NCBI GenBank assembly: GCA_003526845.1
Contig: DPVM01000005.1
Location: 84,913 to 148,912 of the forward strand
Direction: 5' to 3'
Length of the DNA stretch: 64,000 nt
From: Oscillospiraceae bacterium
GTDB lineage: Bacteria > Bacillota > Clostridia > Oscillospirales > Acutalibacteraceae
The position numbers were made by a program, and so were the translations under genes. How positions within the stretch are numbered: position 1 is the stretch's first letter; each line of letters opens with the position of its first letter. The notes under the pieces are model-generated. The model searched no databases. It worked only from the letters and a program-made list of their open reading frames with translations, and had not been told where the DNA came from. Positions 27,669 through 36,353 of the stretch are shown one piece after another.

Positions 27669-27692
27669 TATAATTTAATATTTTTCAAATTA

Positions 27693-27721
27693 ACACCCAT
27701 AATAATTATGGGTGTTTTTTT
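27693..27721 (+). terminator. Terminator directly before the spoIVB start codon
   Basis: ACACCCATAA pairs with TTATGGGTGT around a short TAA-type loop and is followed by T7. The T run ends at the base before the spoIVB ATG. Confidence 0.75.
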
Positions 27722-28915
27722 ATGAAAAAATTTATCAAAATTTTTGACGGCGTCTTTTCTTTGCTTTGCGCTGTTATTTTTACTTTTGTATTTATTGGTG
27801 ACAAAACACTGCCCGATAATATTATTTCCTATAACAGCGAGGTTAACGATTTCTCTTCGTTCTATTCGTTTGTCGATAACGAAAAAACACAATCTGTCGA
27901 TTATCAGGGCGTTTCTGCGCAAAAAACAACCTTAAAACTGCTCGGCGCAATTCCCGTCAAGGATGTCGGCATTACAGATAAGCCGTCCGGCACCGTTTTT
28001 GTCAGCGGCGAGGCGTTCGGAATTAAGCTTTATACAGACGGAGTTATCGTTGTCGGCACAAAGGATGTCGAACTTGACGATAAAACAGTCAATCCGGCTA
28101 AGGAAGCAGGCATTTGCGTCGGTGATGTCATTATCAGTATAAACGGAATAAATGTCTATTCTTCAGATGATGTAATAGATGCGATTAATAACAACAACGG
28201 TCTTGATTATCGCATCAAAGTCAAGCGTGACGGCAGATATAAGAATTTCACACTTAAACCTGTTTATTCAAATAAAGAGGGATGCTATAAGGCAGGCATG
28301 TGGGTGCGCGACTCAACAGCCGGTATCGGCACGGTCACATTCTATAATAAGCAGTCCGGTATGTTTGCCGCACTCGGTCATCAAATCAATGATGTCGATA
28401 CAAATGAAATAATACCGCTTTTGGAGGGTGAGGCTGTCGGCGCTACCGTAACCGGTGTGCAGTCCGGTAATAAAAATGCAGCAGGCTCACTTTGTTGCCG
28501 ATTTGAAGATTATACCGTCGGAAGATTGATGGAAAACACTTCTTGCGGCATTTACGGCTCATATACTTCTGTCAGCGACAAAACAAAGGAATATACTGTT
28601 GCCGCCGCGCAGGAGGTCAAAAAAGGCTCGGCACAAATTATTTCAACAGTTGACGGAAATTCGCCGCAGACATACGATATTGAAATTGTAAAGGTGAATT
28701 ATAAGGGTGGCGGCGAAAAGGATATAGTTTTTAAGGTTAAGGATGACAAGTTGATTGAAAAAACGGGCGGCATTGTTCAGGGGATGAGCGGCAGTCCGAT
28801 AATTCAAAACAATAAGCTCGTCGGCGCAGTAACGCATGTTATTGTCGATAATCCAAAAAAAGGATACGGCATTTTTGCTCAAACTATGTATGAAAAGTCT
28901 AACAATGTAAAATAA
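27722..28915 (+). CDS. spoIVB: SpoIVB serine peptidase
   Basis: SpoIVB is the S55 signalling protease made in the forespore that triggers pro-sigma-K processing in the mother cell. The 397-residue product has one N-terminal membrane helix (about 8-27), a PDZ domain (AGICVGDVIISINGINV) and the S55 peptidase domain with catalytic serine in GMSGSP (Ser356) and a histidine likely in ALGHQIND. It sits directly upstream of spo0A, the usual order in Clostridia and Bacilli. No normal ribosome site is seen; the only G-rich stretch is the 3' arm of the terminator hairpin. Confidence 0.93.
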   Translation: MKKFIKIFDGVFSLLCAVIFTFVFIGDKTLPDNIISYNSEVNDFSSFYSFVDNEKTQSVDYQGVSAQKTTLKLLGAIPVKDVGITDKPSGTVFVSGEAFGIKLYTDGVIVVGTKDVELDDKTVNPAKEAGICVGDVIISINGINVYSSDDVIDAINNNNGLDYRIKVKRDGRYKNFTLKPVYSNKEGCYKAGMWVRDSTAGIGTVTFYNKQSGMFAALGHQINDVDTNEIIPLLEGEAVGATVTGVQSGNKNAAGSLCCRFEDYTVGRLMENTSCGIYGSYTSVSDKTKEYTVAAAQEVKKGSAQIISTVDGNSPQTYDIEIVKVNYKGGGEKDIVFKVKDDKLIEKTGGIVQGMSGSPIIQNNKLVGAVTHVIVDNPKKGYGIFAQTMYEKSNNVK

Positions 28916-28946
28916 TTGCCGCATTTTTGAATATGTGAAAATAATT

Positions 28947-28960
28947 CACAAAACTTTGTG
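28947..28960. promoter_or_regulatory. Palindrome CACAAA-AC-TTTGTG before the spo0A promoter
   Basis: The inverted repeat lies 8 bases ahead of the -35 element of the predicted spo0A promoter. Its arms equal those of the palindrome at 22684-22696. A possible operator; no regulator is assigned. Confidence 0.3.
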
Positions 28961-28968
28961 TAAAACTA

Positions 28969-28997
28969 TTGCATTTTGAATTAAAATATGGTATTAT
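28969..28997 (+). promoter_or_regulatory. SigA-type promoter for spo0A
   Basis: TTGCAT (28969-28974) and TATTAT (28992-28997) are 17 bases apart. A 0A-box-like TGTCAAA, one mismatch from TGTCGAA, lies at 29040-29046 between the promoter and the gene. Confidence 0.55.
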
Positions 28998-29069
28998 GTG
29001 GATGCAACAAAAAATTGCGCACTTCATTTTAGAAGATAATGTCAAAATTTAATACGGAGGTGCTGTTTG

Positions 29070-29837
29070 ATGACAGCGAAAATACTAATCGCAGACAAAA
29101 GCGATGAAATTGGGGTAGTATGTGAGAAAGAGTTGAAATCCTTGGGCTATGATGTGGTCTTGTGTGATAAAAACGGAGATACTGTCATAAAATATTTAGA
29201 TTCACAGCATTTTGACGCAGTACTTATGGATGTATTTATGTCCTCTGCAGACGGAATGGAAGTTATTGAGCATATAAACGAGTCGCTCACACAAAGACCG
29301 TGCATCGTTCTTCTGTCGGCAGTCAATTCGTCGGATTTTGAAGAGAGAATGATTGAGGCGGGTGCTGACTATTATTTTATCAAGCCGATTAAGCCGGCAG
29401 TTGTTGCAAAGCGCATTCAAAACATTATCAGTTGGAAAGGCGAAAAGCACAAACTGCAAAACAAAAATTCATATGCACAGGATGATATTGAGGTTGTCAT
29501 TTCCGATATTATGCGCCAAATTGGCGTTCCTGCTCACATTAAGGGTTATCAGTATTTGAGAACATCAATTATTCTTTGCATAAACGACAGCGAAATGCTC
29601 GGCTCGGTTACAAAAATACTTTATCCGACCGTCGCAAAGCAGTACAATACAACCGCAAGCCGTGTTGAAAGAGCAATTAGGCATGCAATAGAGGTTGCAT
29701 GGGACAGGGGAGATGTAGATGTTCTTTCGTCATATTTCGGCTATACGATTCAGGCACAGCGAGGCAAGCCGACAAACAGCGAGTTTATTGCTATGATTGC
29801 CGACAAGCTCAAACTTTCGATGCGAACAAGCGCCTAA
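29070..29837 (+). CDS. spo0A: Sporulation master regulator Spo0A
   Basis: Spo0A is the phosphorylated response regulator that commits the cell to sporulation. The 255-residue product has an N-terminal receiver domain with the phosphorylation site at Asp54 (VLMDVF) and the conserved FIKPIKP lysine region. Its C-terminal Spo0A DNA-binding domain begins near [22 protein letters not shown] and includes [16 protein letters not shown], the recognition helix region. ATG 29070 is preferred over the TTG one codon earlier because CGGAGG is 9 bases upstream. This gene and spoIVB show that the organism belongs to a spore-forming lineage. Confidence 0.96.
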   Translation: MTAKILIADKSDEIGVVCEKELKSLGYDVVLCDKNGDTVIKYLDSQHFDAVLMDVFMSSADGMEVIEHINESLTQRPCIVLLSAVNSSDFEERMIEAGADYYFIKPIKPAVVAKRIQNIISWKGEKHKLQNKNSYAQDDIEVVISDIMRQIGVPAHIKGYQYLRTSIILCINDSEMLGSVTKILYPTVAKQYNTTASRVERAIRHAIEVAWDRGDVDVLSSYFGYTIQAQRGKPTNSEFIAMIADKLKLSMRTSA

Positions 29838-29890
29838 AATACAAAATATTATATATCAAACATATATAAAACATAAAAACAGATTAAAAC

Positions 29891-29925
29891 GCAGTGAGAT
29901 TTCAAAATTTCACTGTGTTTTTTTG
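29891..29925 (+). terminator. Terminator of spo0A
   Basis: GCAGTGAGA pairs with TTTCACTGT across a TTTCAAAA-type loop and is followed by GTTTTTTTG. Confidence 0.7.
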
Positions 29926-30029
29926 TTGTGCATTTTTAACGAAATTTCGATAAGAAATTTGTTGCTTTATACGAATTTTCGTTTTGTTGAAAAAATTTAT
30001 AATTTTTTTGTTTTTTTACAAAAAATCCC

Positions 30030-30058
30030 TTGACAAGTGACTATTAATATAATATAAT
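30030..30058 (+). promoter_or_regulatory. Strong SigA promoter of the S10-spc-alpha superoperon
   Basis: A consensus TTGACA (30030-30035) and TATAAT (30053-30058) are 17 bases apart. Transcription should begin near 30065, about 310 bases ahead of rpsJ. This promoter drives the only long ribosomal operon in the window. Confidence 0.85.
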
Positions 30059-30065
30059 AGCCGAG

Positions 30066-30374
30066 CGTGTGAAAAGTCTTTAATATAATATAATATATAT
30101 ACATTTTCACACAACAAGATATGCGTTGATGTCGGAGGTTGCGCTTAACCCAGCGGTAATTTCGACGGAGTATGTCCGATTTAAAACCGGGCGACATTAA
30201 TCTGAACTGCTTTTTTCGTGCAGGTGACTTGCGAACGCTTGCCGATTAAGGATAATTCTGCCACCCGAATGATATTCTTCATTCGGTTTAATTAATGAAG
30301 GCCGATGAAACACACGGCTTCGTGGTAGAAAGTTCGGAAACTCGCACCACAAAATTTTCATGGAGGAAATTAAA
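30066..30374 (+). ncRNA. Long structured 5' leader of the S10 operon
   Basis: Between the promoter and rpsJ lie about 309 transcribed bases with no credible reading frame. They begin with a 9-bp inverted repeat (30067-30075 with 30104-30112, GTGTGAAAA/TTTTCACAC) around an AT-rich loop. They also contain an 8-bp hairpin CCGAATGA/TCATTCGG (30265-30272, 30279-30286) and a two-part stem GTGGT...AGTT/AACT...ACCAC (30322-30350) just before the rpsJ ribosome site. GC content is higher than in the surrounding gaps. Long leaders of S10 operons often mediate feedback by a ribosomal protein (L4 in E. coli); a similar role here is inferred. Confidence 0.5.
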
Positions 30375-30689
30375 ATGGCAGCAAGTAAAGTTAAAATCAG
30401 AATTCGTCTCAAAGGCTACGATCATTCACTCGTTGATCAGGCTGCAGAGAAAATTGTTGAAACTGCAAAGAGAACCGGCGCTCAGGTAAGCGGTCCGATT
30501 CCGCTCCCGACAGAGGTAGAGAAGGTTACAATCCTTCGCGCTGTTCACAAGTATAAGGACAGCCGTGAGCAGTTTGAGCAGAGAACTCACAAAAGACTCA
30601 TCGACATTCTCAGACCTTCAAACAAAACTGTTGAGGCTCTGACAAGTCTTGAGCTCCCGGCAGGCGTTGACATCGAAATCAAATTATAA
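30375..30689 (+). CDS. rpsJ: 30S ribosomal protein S10
   Basis: S10 (104 residues) belongs to the head of the small subunit and also acts as NusE in transcription antitermination. The family core [26 protein letters not shown] and the long-loop segment [19 protein letters not shown] are clear. ATG 30375 is chosen because GGAGG at 30362-30366 is 8 bases upstream; an ATG at 30360 would contain that site. It is the first gene of the superoperon and is followed by a 70-nt spacer with two small hairpins. Confidence 0.97.
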   Translation: MAASKVKIRIRLKGYDHSLVDQAAEKIVETAKRTGAQVSGPIPLPTEVEKVTILRAVHKYKDSREQFEQRTHKRLIDILRPSNKTVEALTSLELPAGVDIEIKL

Positions 30690-30692
30690 TCG

Positions 30693-30735
30693 TTGATCAA
30701 CAACGGCTGAGGTCATGTTGGGTGTAAATCCCAAC
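30693..30735 (+). other. Small hairpins in the rpsJ-rplC spacer
   Basis: CGTTG/CAACG (30692-30706) and GTTGGG/CCCAAC (about 30717-30735) can form two stems in an otherwise compact operon. There is no T run, so they are not terminators; they may be RNA-processing or regulatory sites. Confidence 0.35.
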
Positions 30736-30759
30736 CAATAACCAAAGGAGGAAATACAA

Positions 30760-31392
30760 ATGAAGAAAGGTCTTATCGGTAAGAAAATCGGCATGACACA
30801 GATCTTCGACGAAGCAGGAAATGCTGTTCCTGTAACAGTAGTTGAAGCTGGTCCATGCGTAGTTACCCAAATCAAGACAATCGAGAACGACGGCTACGAA
30901 GCAATCCAAGTTGGTTTCGGCGATGTTAAAGTTAACAGAGTCAACAAGCCTATGAAAGGTCACTTCGACAAAGCAAACGCCGCTCCGAAAAGAACACTCA
31001 AAGAATTCCGTCTCGACGACATCTCATCATACGAGGTTGCAGGAATCATCAAAGCTGATGTTTTTGCAGCAGGCGATGTAGTTGATGTTCAGGGAACAAG
31101 CAAGGGTCACGGAACTGCCGGCGCAATCAAGCGTTGGAACTTCTCAAGACTCAGAATGTCTCATGGTACAGGCCCTAACGCCCGCCATGCAGGTTCACTC
31201 GGTGCTTGTTCAAGCCCTTCAAGAGTATTCAAGGGCAAGAAGATGGCAGGTCACTACGGTCACGAAACAGTAACAGTTCAAAACCTTAAAGTCGTAAAGG
31301 TTGACGCTGAGAACAATCTCATCGCAATCAAGGGTGCAATCCCGGGCGCTAAGGGAAGCGTTGTTGTTATCAAAGACGCAGTTAAAGCTTAA
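30760..31392 (+). CDS. rplC: 50S ribosomal protein L3
   Basis: L3 (210 residues) nucleates assembly of the large subunit and reaches toward the peptidyl transferase centre. The N-terminal [18 protein letters not shown] and the loop [32 protein letters not shown] are the family hallmarks. A strong AAAGGAGG precedes the ATG. It lies between rpsJ and rplD in the standard order. Confidence 0.97.
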   Translation: MKKGLIGKKIGMTQIFDEAGNAVPVTVVEAGPCVVTQIKTIENDGYEAIQVGFGDVKVNRVNKPMKGHFDKANAAPKRTLKEFRLDDISSYEVAGIIKADVFAAGDVVDVQGTSKGHGTAGAIKRWNFSRLRMSHGTGPNARHAGSLGACSSPSRVFKGKKMAGHYGHETVTVQNLKVVKVDAENNLIAIKGAIPGAKGSVVVIKDAVKA

Positions 31393-31409
31393 CGAAAGGA
31401 GAGATTGAA

Positions 31410-32033
31410 ATGGCAACAGTTGCAGTTTACAGCCAAAAAGGCAGAAAAACTTCAGATTTAGAGATTGCGGATTCAGTATTCGGTATTGAGCCAAATGCAA
31501 ACGCAATTCACCTTGCAGTTGTTAGTTATCTTGCTAACCAGCGTCAAGGCACACAGTCAACTCTCACTCGTTCGGAAGTGCGTGGCGGCGGTGCAAAGCC
31601 TTGGAGACAAAAGGGTACAGGTCGTGCTCGTCAGGGTTCAATCAGAAGCCCACAGTGGACACACGGCGGTATCGCTCTTGGTCCTAAGCCAAGAACATAT
31701 AAAGTAAACCTTAACAAGAAAGTTAAAAGACTTGCTATGAAGTCTGCTCTTTCAACTAAGGTTGCAGAAAACGAAATGAAGGTTGTCAGCAAGGTTGAGC
31801 TTGAAGCAATCAAAACAAAAGAGATTGTTGAAATGCTCACAAAGCTTAAGGCAGCAAAGAAAGTTCTTATCGTAACTGCTGAAGCAGACGAGAAGATTTA
31901 CAAATCAGCACGCAACATTGAGGGCGTTAAGGTTGCAAGTGTTAATACACTTTGTGTATATGACATCATCAACTGCGATTCATTCATCGTTCTCAAGGAT
32001 GCTGTTAAGAAAATTGAGGAGGTATATGCATAA
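31410..32033 (+). CDS. rplD: 50S ribosomal protein L4
   Basis: L4 (207 residues) binds 23S rRNA and lines the exit tunnel; in some bacteria it represses its own operon. The tunnel loop region is visible in QGTQSTLTRSEVRGGGAKPWRQKGTGRARQGS. The C-terminal half has the globular fold with LIVTAEADEKIYKSARNI. It starts 17 bases after rplC and its stop overlaps the rplW start by one base, so the two are coupled. It is the natural candidate ligand for the long leader upstream of rpsJ. Confidence 0.96.
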   Translation: MATVAVYSQKGRKTSDLEIADSVFGIEPNANAIHLAVVSYLANQRQGTQSTLTRSEVRGGGAKPWRQKGTGRARQGSIRSPQWTHGGIALGPKPRTYKVNLNKKVKRLAMKSALSTKVAENEMKVVSKVELEAIKTKEIVEMLTKLKAAKKVLIVTAEADEKIYKSARNIEGVKVASVNTLCVYDIINCDSFIVLKDAVKKIEEVYA

Positions 32034-32329
32034 TGAAAGCAGCGCAAGACATTATTCTCAAGCCTGTCATCACTGAGGAATCAATGATGGGTATTATGGC
32101 TAAAAAATATACCTTCAAGGTTGCAAAAGACGCTAACAAGGTTGAAATTGCAAAGGCTGTTGAGGCAGTTTTCCCGGGCACAAAGGTTGCAAAGGTAAAC
32201 ACAATCAATGTAAGAGGCCGCAAGCGTCGTCAGGGTTACAATGTAGGCTACACTCCTTCATGGAAAAAAGCAATTGTTACTCTTACAGAGGATTCAAAGG
32301 AAATTGAATTCTTCAATGATATGATGTAA
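32033..32329 (+). CDS. rplW: 50S ribosomal protein L23
   Basis: L23 (98 residues) sits at the exit of the ribosomal tunnel and is the docking site for trigger factor and SRP. The sequence shows IILKPVITEESMMGIMAKKYTF and VEAVFPGTKVAKVNTINVRGRKRRQG, both typical. The ATG overlaps the last base of the rplD stop. A 106-nt spacer with a hairpin follows before rplB, which is unusually long for this operon. Confidence 0.96.
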   Translation: MKAAQDIILKPVITEESMMGIMAKKYTFKVAKDANKVEIAKAVEAVFPGTKVAKVNTINVRGRKRRQGYNVGYTPSWKKAIVTLTEDSKEIEFFNDMM

Positions 32330-32332
32330 TCA

Positions 32333-32356
32333 CTATATAATATATACATTATATAG
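32333..32356 (+). other. Perfect inverted repeat in the rplW-rplB spacer
   Basis: CTATATAAT and ATTATATAG (9 bp each) surround a six-base loop. No T run follows. A smaller AAGGG/CCCTT stem is present at about 32389-32404. Role unknown; RNA processing or local promoter melting are possible. Confidence 0.4.
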
Positions 32357-32435
32357 AAAGCAACAACAATCGCGGATGACGAGGTATTAAGGGTGCCATC
32401 CCTTCGCAAAGTTATTCGCAATAAGGAGATTAATA

Positions 32436-33269
32436 ATGGCAGTTAAGAATTATAAGCCGACTACACCTTCAAGAAGAAATATGTCGGTTATCGATTATTC
32501 TTCTTTATCAAAAGTTACTCCTGAGAAATCACTTCTTGAACCGCTTAACAAGAAGTCAGGTCGTAACTCATACGGAAGAATCACTGTTCGCCACAGAGGC
32601 GGCGGAAACAGAAGAAAGTACCGTGTAATCGACTTCAAGAGAAACAAGTTCGATGTACCGGCTACTGTTAAAACTATCGAATACGATCCAAACCGTTCAG
32701 CTCATATTGCTCTTATTCAATATGAAGACGGCGTTAAGAGCTACATCACTGCTCCGGAAGGCCTCAAAGTGGGCGACACCGTTGTAGCAGGCACAGGCGT
32801 TGACATTGTTGTCGGCAACGCTCTTCCTTTAGAGAATATGCCGGTTGGTACAATCGTACACAATGTTGAGCTTTATCCGGGCAACGGCGCACAGCTTGCA
32901 AGATCAGCAGGCAACAGCGCACAGCTTATGGCTCTTGAAGGACCTTATGCACTTCTCAGACTTCCTTCGGGCGAGTTGAGAAATGTTCCTAAGGAATGCA
33001 TCGCAACAGTCGGTGTTGTAGGCAATGCAGAGCATGCAAATGTTAAAATCGGTAAAGCAGGTAGAAAGCGCAACATGGGTTGGAGACCTACAGTTCGTGG
33101 TTCTGTTATGAACCCGAATGACCACCCTCACGGTGGTGGTGAAGGTAAGTCACCTGTCGGCCGTCCCGGTCCTTGCACACCATGGGGCAAACCTGCTCTC
33201 GGTTATAAGACACGCAGCAAGAAGAAGGCATCTAATAAGATGATCGTTCGCCGTCGCAACGGTAAATAA
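32436..33269 (+). CDS. rplB: 50S ribosomal protein L2
   Basis: L2 (277 residues) is needed for subunit joining and peptidyl transfer. It has the N-terminal [12 protein letters not shown], the RNA-binding [20 protein letters not shown] segment and the C-terminal signature [15 protein letters not shown], which contains the conserved histidine near the catalytic centre. The lysine/arginine-rich tail ends in [11 protein letters not shown]. It has an AAGGAG ribosome site and is followed 21 bases later by rpsS. Confidence 0.97.
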   Translation: MAVKNYKPTTPSRRNMSVIDYSSLSKVTPEKSLLEPLNKKSGRNSYGRITVRHRGGGNRRKYRVIDFKRNKFDVPATVKTIEYDPNRSAHIALIQYEDGVKSYITAPEGLKVGDTVVAGTGVDIVVGNALPLENMPVGTIVHNVELYPGNGAQLARSAGNSAQLMALEGPYALLRLPSGELRNVPKECIATVGVVGNAEHANVKIGKAGRKRNMGWRPTVRGSVMNPNDHPHGGGEGKSPVGRPGPCTPWGKPALGYKTRSKKKASNKMIVRRRNGK

Positions 33270-33290
33270 ACGGAAAGGAGAAGATTTTAA

Positions 33291-33563
33291 ATGAGTAGAA
33301 GTACTAAAAAAGGCCCATTCGTCGAAGAAAGCCTCTTCAAGAAGGTAGAAGCACTTAACGCAAAGGGCGACAAGCAAGTTATCAAAACTTGGTCAAGAAG
33401 TTCAACAATCTTCCCTGAGTTCGTTGGTCATACATTTGCCGTACACGATGGAAGAAAGCATGTTCCTGTTTATGTAACAGAGGATATGGTTGGTCACAAG
33501 CTCGGTGAGTTTGCTCCGACCAGAACATTCAGAGGCCATGCCGGCACTAAGACCGGTAAGTAA
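33291..33563 (+). CDS. rpsS: 30S ribosomal protein S19
   Basis: S19 (90 residues) binds 16S rRNA in the head with S13 and contacts the A-site tRNA. The conserved [18 protein letters not shown] start and the [25 protein letters not shown] and [16 protein letters not shown] segments are clear. Its length is normal for Firmicutes. AAAGGAGAAG precedes the start codon. Confidence 0.97.
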   Translation: MSRSTKKGPFVEESLFKKVEALNAKGDKQVIKTWSRSSTIFPEFVGHTFAVHDGRKHVPVYVTEDMVGHKLGEFAPTRTFRGHAGTKTGK

Positions 33564-33580
33564 TTGAAAGGAGATTTATG

Positions 33581-33919
33581 ATGGAAGCAAAAGCAAAAGC
33601 AACATATGTTCGTATTTCTCCGAGAAAGGTTCAGATTGTTCTTGATTTAATCAGAAATCAACCTGCCGACAAGGCTATGGCTATTCTCAAGTTTACTCAT
33701 AAAGCTGCTTGCGAGCCTGTATCAAAGGTTCTCAAATCAGCAATTGCAAACGCAGAGAATAATTTTAATATGGACGTATCAAGATTGGTAGTAAGCGAAG
33801 CTCATGTAGCACCGGGTCCGGTTCTTAAGAGAATCCAACCGAGAGCTCAGGGCAGAGCATACAGAATCAACAAAAGAACATCACACATTACCCTTGTTCT
33901 CAAGGAAATGGAAGACTAA
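33581..33919 (+). CDS. rplV: 50S ribosomal protein L22
   Basis: L22 (112 residues) extends a beta-hairpin into the exit tunnel, near the macrolide site. The family pattern [17 protein letters not shown], the hairpin region [23 protein letters not shown] and the terminal strand TLVLKEME are present. Two ATG codons lie in a row; 33581 is preferred because GGAG at 33570-33573 is then 7 bases away. It lies between rpsS and rpsC. Confidence 0.96.
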   Translation: MEAKAKATYVRISPRKVQIVLDLIRNQPADKAMAILKFTHKAACEPVSKVLKSAIANAENNFNMDVSRLVVSEAHVAPGPVLKRIQPRAQGRAYRINKRTSHITLVLKEMED

Positions 33920-33937
33920 GCGAGGAGGAAAAGTTAA

Positions 33938-34627
33938 ATGGGACAGAAATGTAATCCAACCGGTTTAAGAATCGGTGTTATCAAAAACTGGGACTCTCGC
34001 TGGTATGCTAAGAAAGGCGAATTCGCAGATACACTCGTTGAAGATTACAATCTTCGTAAGTATCTTCTTAAGACCCTTTACAGCGCAGGTGTTCCTAAAG
34101 TAGAAATCGAAAGAGACGCTAAGAGAGTAAGAATCAACATCCACTGTGCAAAGCCGGGCATGGTAATCGGTAAGCAGGGTGCTGAAATCGAAAAGCTCAA
34201 GGCAATTTGTGCAAAGAAGTTGGGCAAAGAGGCAAACGAAGTTTTCATCAACATCGTTGAAATCAAACAACCCGACCTCGATGCAATCCTTGTTGCACAG
34301 TCAATCGCTCAACAGCTTGAGCGTCGTGTAGCATTCAGAAGAGCAGTTAAAGGCGCTATCAGAAACACAATGAGACTTGGTGCTCGCGGTATCAAAGTTC
34401 AGGTTTCAGGTCGTATCGGCGGCGCAGAAATCGCTCGTTCGGAAACATACAAAGAGGGTACTATTCCTCTTCAAACAATCCGTGCCGACATCGATTACGG
34501 AACAGCAGAAGCTGCTACAACATACGGTAGAATCGGTGTTAAAGTTTGGATCTATCAAGGCGAAGTTCTCAGAGAATCTCGCAATAAGAGAAGAAGATCA
34601 AATCGCAAGGAAGGGGGAAATAAATAA
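33938..34627 (+). CDS. rpsC: 30S ribosomal protein S3
   Basis: S3 (229 residues) lines the mRNA entry channel. It has the start [23 protein letters not shown], a KH domain with [16 protein letters not shown], and the C-terminal domain [22 protein letters not shown]. Its stop shares one base with the rplP start (TAATG), so these genes are translationally coupled. AGGAGG precedes the ATG. Confidence 0.97.
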   Translation: MGQKCNPTGLRIGVIKNWDSRWYAKKGEFADTLVEDYNLRKYLLKTLYSAGVPKVEIERDAKRVRINIHCAKPGMVIGKQGAEIEKLKAICAKKLGKEANEVFINIVEIKQPDLDAILVAQSIAQQLERRVAFRRAVKGAIRNTMRLGARGIKVQVSGRIGGAEIARSETYKEGTIPLQTIRADIDYGTAEAATTYGRIGVKVWIYQGEVLRESRNKRRRSNRKEGGNK

Positions 34628-35049
34628 TGCTCTTACCTAAGCGTGTAAAACACAGAAAACAACACAGAGGTCGTATGACTGGTGTTGCTACAAGAGGTAA
34701 TAAAGTATCATACGGTGAGTTCGGTCTTGCTACAACAGAGCCAGCATGGATCACAGCAGCTCAAATCGAGGCAGCCCGTATCGCTATGACTCGTTACACA
34801 AAGCGTGGCGGCCGTGTTTGGATTAAAATTTTCCCTGACAAGCCGATCACTGCAAGACCTGCCGATACTCGTATGGGTAAAGGTAAAGGTAATGTTGACT
34901 ACTGGGTAGCAGTAGTTAAGCCGGGCAGAGTTATGTTTGAGCTCGGCGGCGTAAGCGAGGAGGTTGCTCGCGAGGCTATGCGTCTTGCAGCTAACAAACT
35001 TCCTGTAAAATGCAAATTCGTTAAAAAAGAAGAGGGAGGCGAGCAATAA
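34627..35049 (+). CDS. rplP: 50S ribosomal protein L16
   Basis: L16 (140 residues) helps position the aminoacyl-tRNA near the peptidyl transferase centre. It starts [16 protein letters not shown] and shows [29 protein letters not shown], the family signature. It overlaps rpsC by one base and its own stop overlaps the rpmC start by one base. Its ribosome site lies inside the end of rpsC (GGAAGGGGG). Confidence 0.97.
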   Translation: MLLPKRVKHRKQHRGRMTGVATRGNKVSYGEFGLATTEPAWITAAQIEAARIAMTRYTKRGGRVWIKIFPDKPITARPADTRMGKGKGNVDYWVAVVKPGRVMFELGGVSEEVAREAMRLAANKLPVKCKFVKKEEGGEQ

Positions 35050-35252
35050 TGAAAGCATCAGAAATCAGAAGCTTATCTGCAGAGGAAAGATCAAAGAAAC
35101 TTGCAGAGCTTAAGGAAGAACTTTTCAACCTTCATTTTCAGCAGGCTATCAATCAGCTCGACAACCCTATGAGAATTAAAGCTGTCAAGAAAGATATTGC
35201 TCGTATCAAAACTGTTGAGAGAGCTATCGAACTTGAACAAGCTAATTCCTAA
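35049..35252 (+). CDS. rpmC: 50S ribosomal protein L29
   Basis: L29 (67 residues) is a small two-helix protein next to L23 at the tunnel exit. The sequence KASEIRSLSAEERSKKLAEL leads into LFNLHFQQAINQLDNPMRIKAVKKDIARIKT, the standard pattern. The ATG overlaps the rplP stop, and GAGGGAGG lies just before it. Confidence 0.95.
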   Translation: MKASEIRSLSAEERSKKLAELKEELFNLHFQQAINQLDNPMRIKAVKKDIARIKTVERAIELEQANS

Positions 35253-35266
35253 GGAGGTAACTGATT

Positions 35267-35521
35267 ATGGAAAGAAACCTCAGAAAAACCAGAATCGGTA
35301 TTGTAACATCTGACAAAATGGATAAAACCGTTGTTGTTACAATTCAAGACAGAGTTAAGCACCCTCTTTACAGCAAGATTGTTGACCGCTCTGTAAAATA
35401 CAAAGCACACGACGAGAATAACGAATGCGGAATCGGCGACAAGGTTCAAATCATGGAATGCCGCCCACTCAGCAAGGATAAAAATTGGCGTGTAGTTAAA
35501 ATCATCGAAAAGGCTAAATAA
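35267..35521 (+). CDS. rpsQ: 30S ribosomal protein S17
   Basis: S17 (84 residues) is an OB-fold protein that binds 16S rRNA early in assembly. The segment [21 protein letters not shown] and the closing [23 protein letters not shown] are typical. AAGGAGGT lies before the ATG. A 118-nt spacer follows before rplN, longer than most in this operon, with a weak ACTGCAA/TTGCAGT inverted repeat and no promoter that I trust. Confidence 0.96.
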   Translation: MERNLRKTRIGIVTSDKMDKTVVVTIQDRVKHPLYSKIVDRSVKYKAHDENNECGIGDKVQIMECRPLSKDKNWRVVKIIEKAK

Positions 35522-35639
35522 TCATTACGATTTGCGCTTTTGAGAATAAAAAAGTTTAGTGCTATTAATTTAGTCAAACAGAAAATAATAACTGCAACTT
35601 AGCAAAGTGTTATTTTGCAGTACGAAGGAGGAAAACGCT

Positions 35640-36008
35640 GTGATACAACAAGAAAGTCGTCTTAAAGTTGCAGACAACACAGGTGCTAAAGAATTGCTTT
35701 GCATTCGTGTTCTCGGCGGCTCAGGAAGAAAATATGCCAACATTGGCGATGTTATCGTTGCTTCAGTTAAGAAGGCAGCACCGGGTGGTATCGTTAAAAA
35801 GGGCGAAGTTGTTAAAGCAGTCATCGTTCGTACAACTAAAGGTGTACGTCGTGATGATGGTCAGTATATTCGTTTCGACGAAAATGCTGCCGTAATTATT
35901 AGGGATGATAAAACCCCTAAAGGCACCCGTATTTTTGGTCCCGTAGCAAGAGAGCTTCGTGAAAAAGATTACATGAAGATTCTTTCTCTCGCTCCGGAAG
36001 TACTTTAA
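35640..36008 (+). CDS. rplN: 50S ribosomal protein L14
   Basis: L14 (122 residues) lies at the subunit interface. I chose the GTG at 35640, which gives the standard [23 protein letters not shown] start and the normal family length; AAGGAGG is 8 bases upstream. An in-frame upstream ATG at 35607 would add eleven non-conserved residues. The signature [15 protein letters not shown] and the C-terminal [16 protein letters not shown] are present. Confidence 0.96.
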   Translation: MIQQESRLKVADNTGAKELLCIRVLGGSGRKYANIGDVIVASVKKAAPGGIVKKGEVVKAVIVRTTKGVRRDDGQYIRFDENAAVIIRDDKTPKGTRIFGPVARELREKDYMKILSLAPEVL

Positions 36009-36022
36009 TGGAGGTGCGCAAG

Positions 36023-36334
36023 ATGAGTAAAATGTTCGTTAAAACAGGCGATACCGTTCAGGTATTGTCAGGTAAATCAAAAGGCGTTCAGGGCGAAGTA
36101 ATCGCTGTAAGTCCTAAAGAGAACAAGGTTATCGTTAAAAATGTTAACGTTGTTACAAAGCATGTTAAACCGTCAAAGATGGGTGAACAGGGCGGACTTG
36201 TAGAGGTTGAATCTGCACTCTACGCTTCAAAAGTTCAATTAGTTTGCCCAAAATGTAAGCAACCTACAAGAGTTGGTCACAAAAAGGGCGGCATCCGCGT
36301 TTGCAAGAATAAAGAATGCGGACACGAGTTTTAA
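36023..36334 (+). CDS. rplX: 50S ribosomal protein L24
   Basis: L24 (103 residues) initiates large-subunit assembly. The KOW motif lies in FVKTGDTVQVLSGKSKGVQGEVI. The C-terminus holds a CPKC pair and a C-x4-C pair (CKNKEC), which could bind zinc, followed by GHEF. ATG 36023 is chosen because GGAGG at 36010-36014 lies upstream of it; an ATG at 36008 overlaps the rplN stop and would include that site. Confidence 0.94.
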   Translation: MSKMFVKTGDTVQVLSGKSKGVQGEVIAVSPKENKVIVKNVNVVTKHVKPSKMGEQGGLVEVESALYASKVQLVCPKCKQPTRVGHKKGGIRVCKNKECGHEF

Positions 36335-36353
36335 GAAAGGGAGGACATAACAA

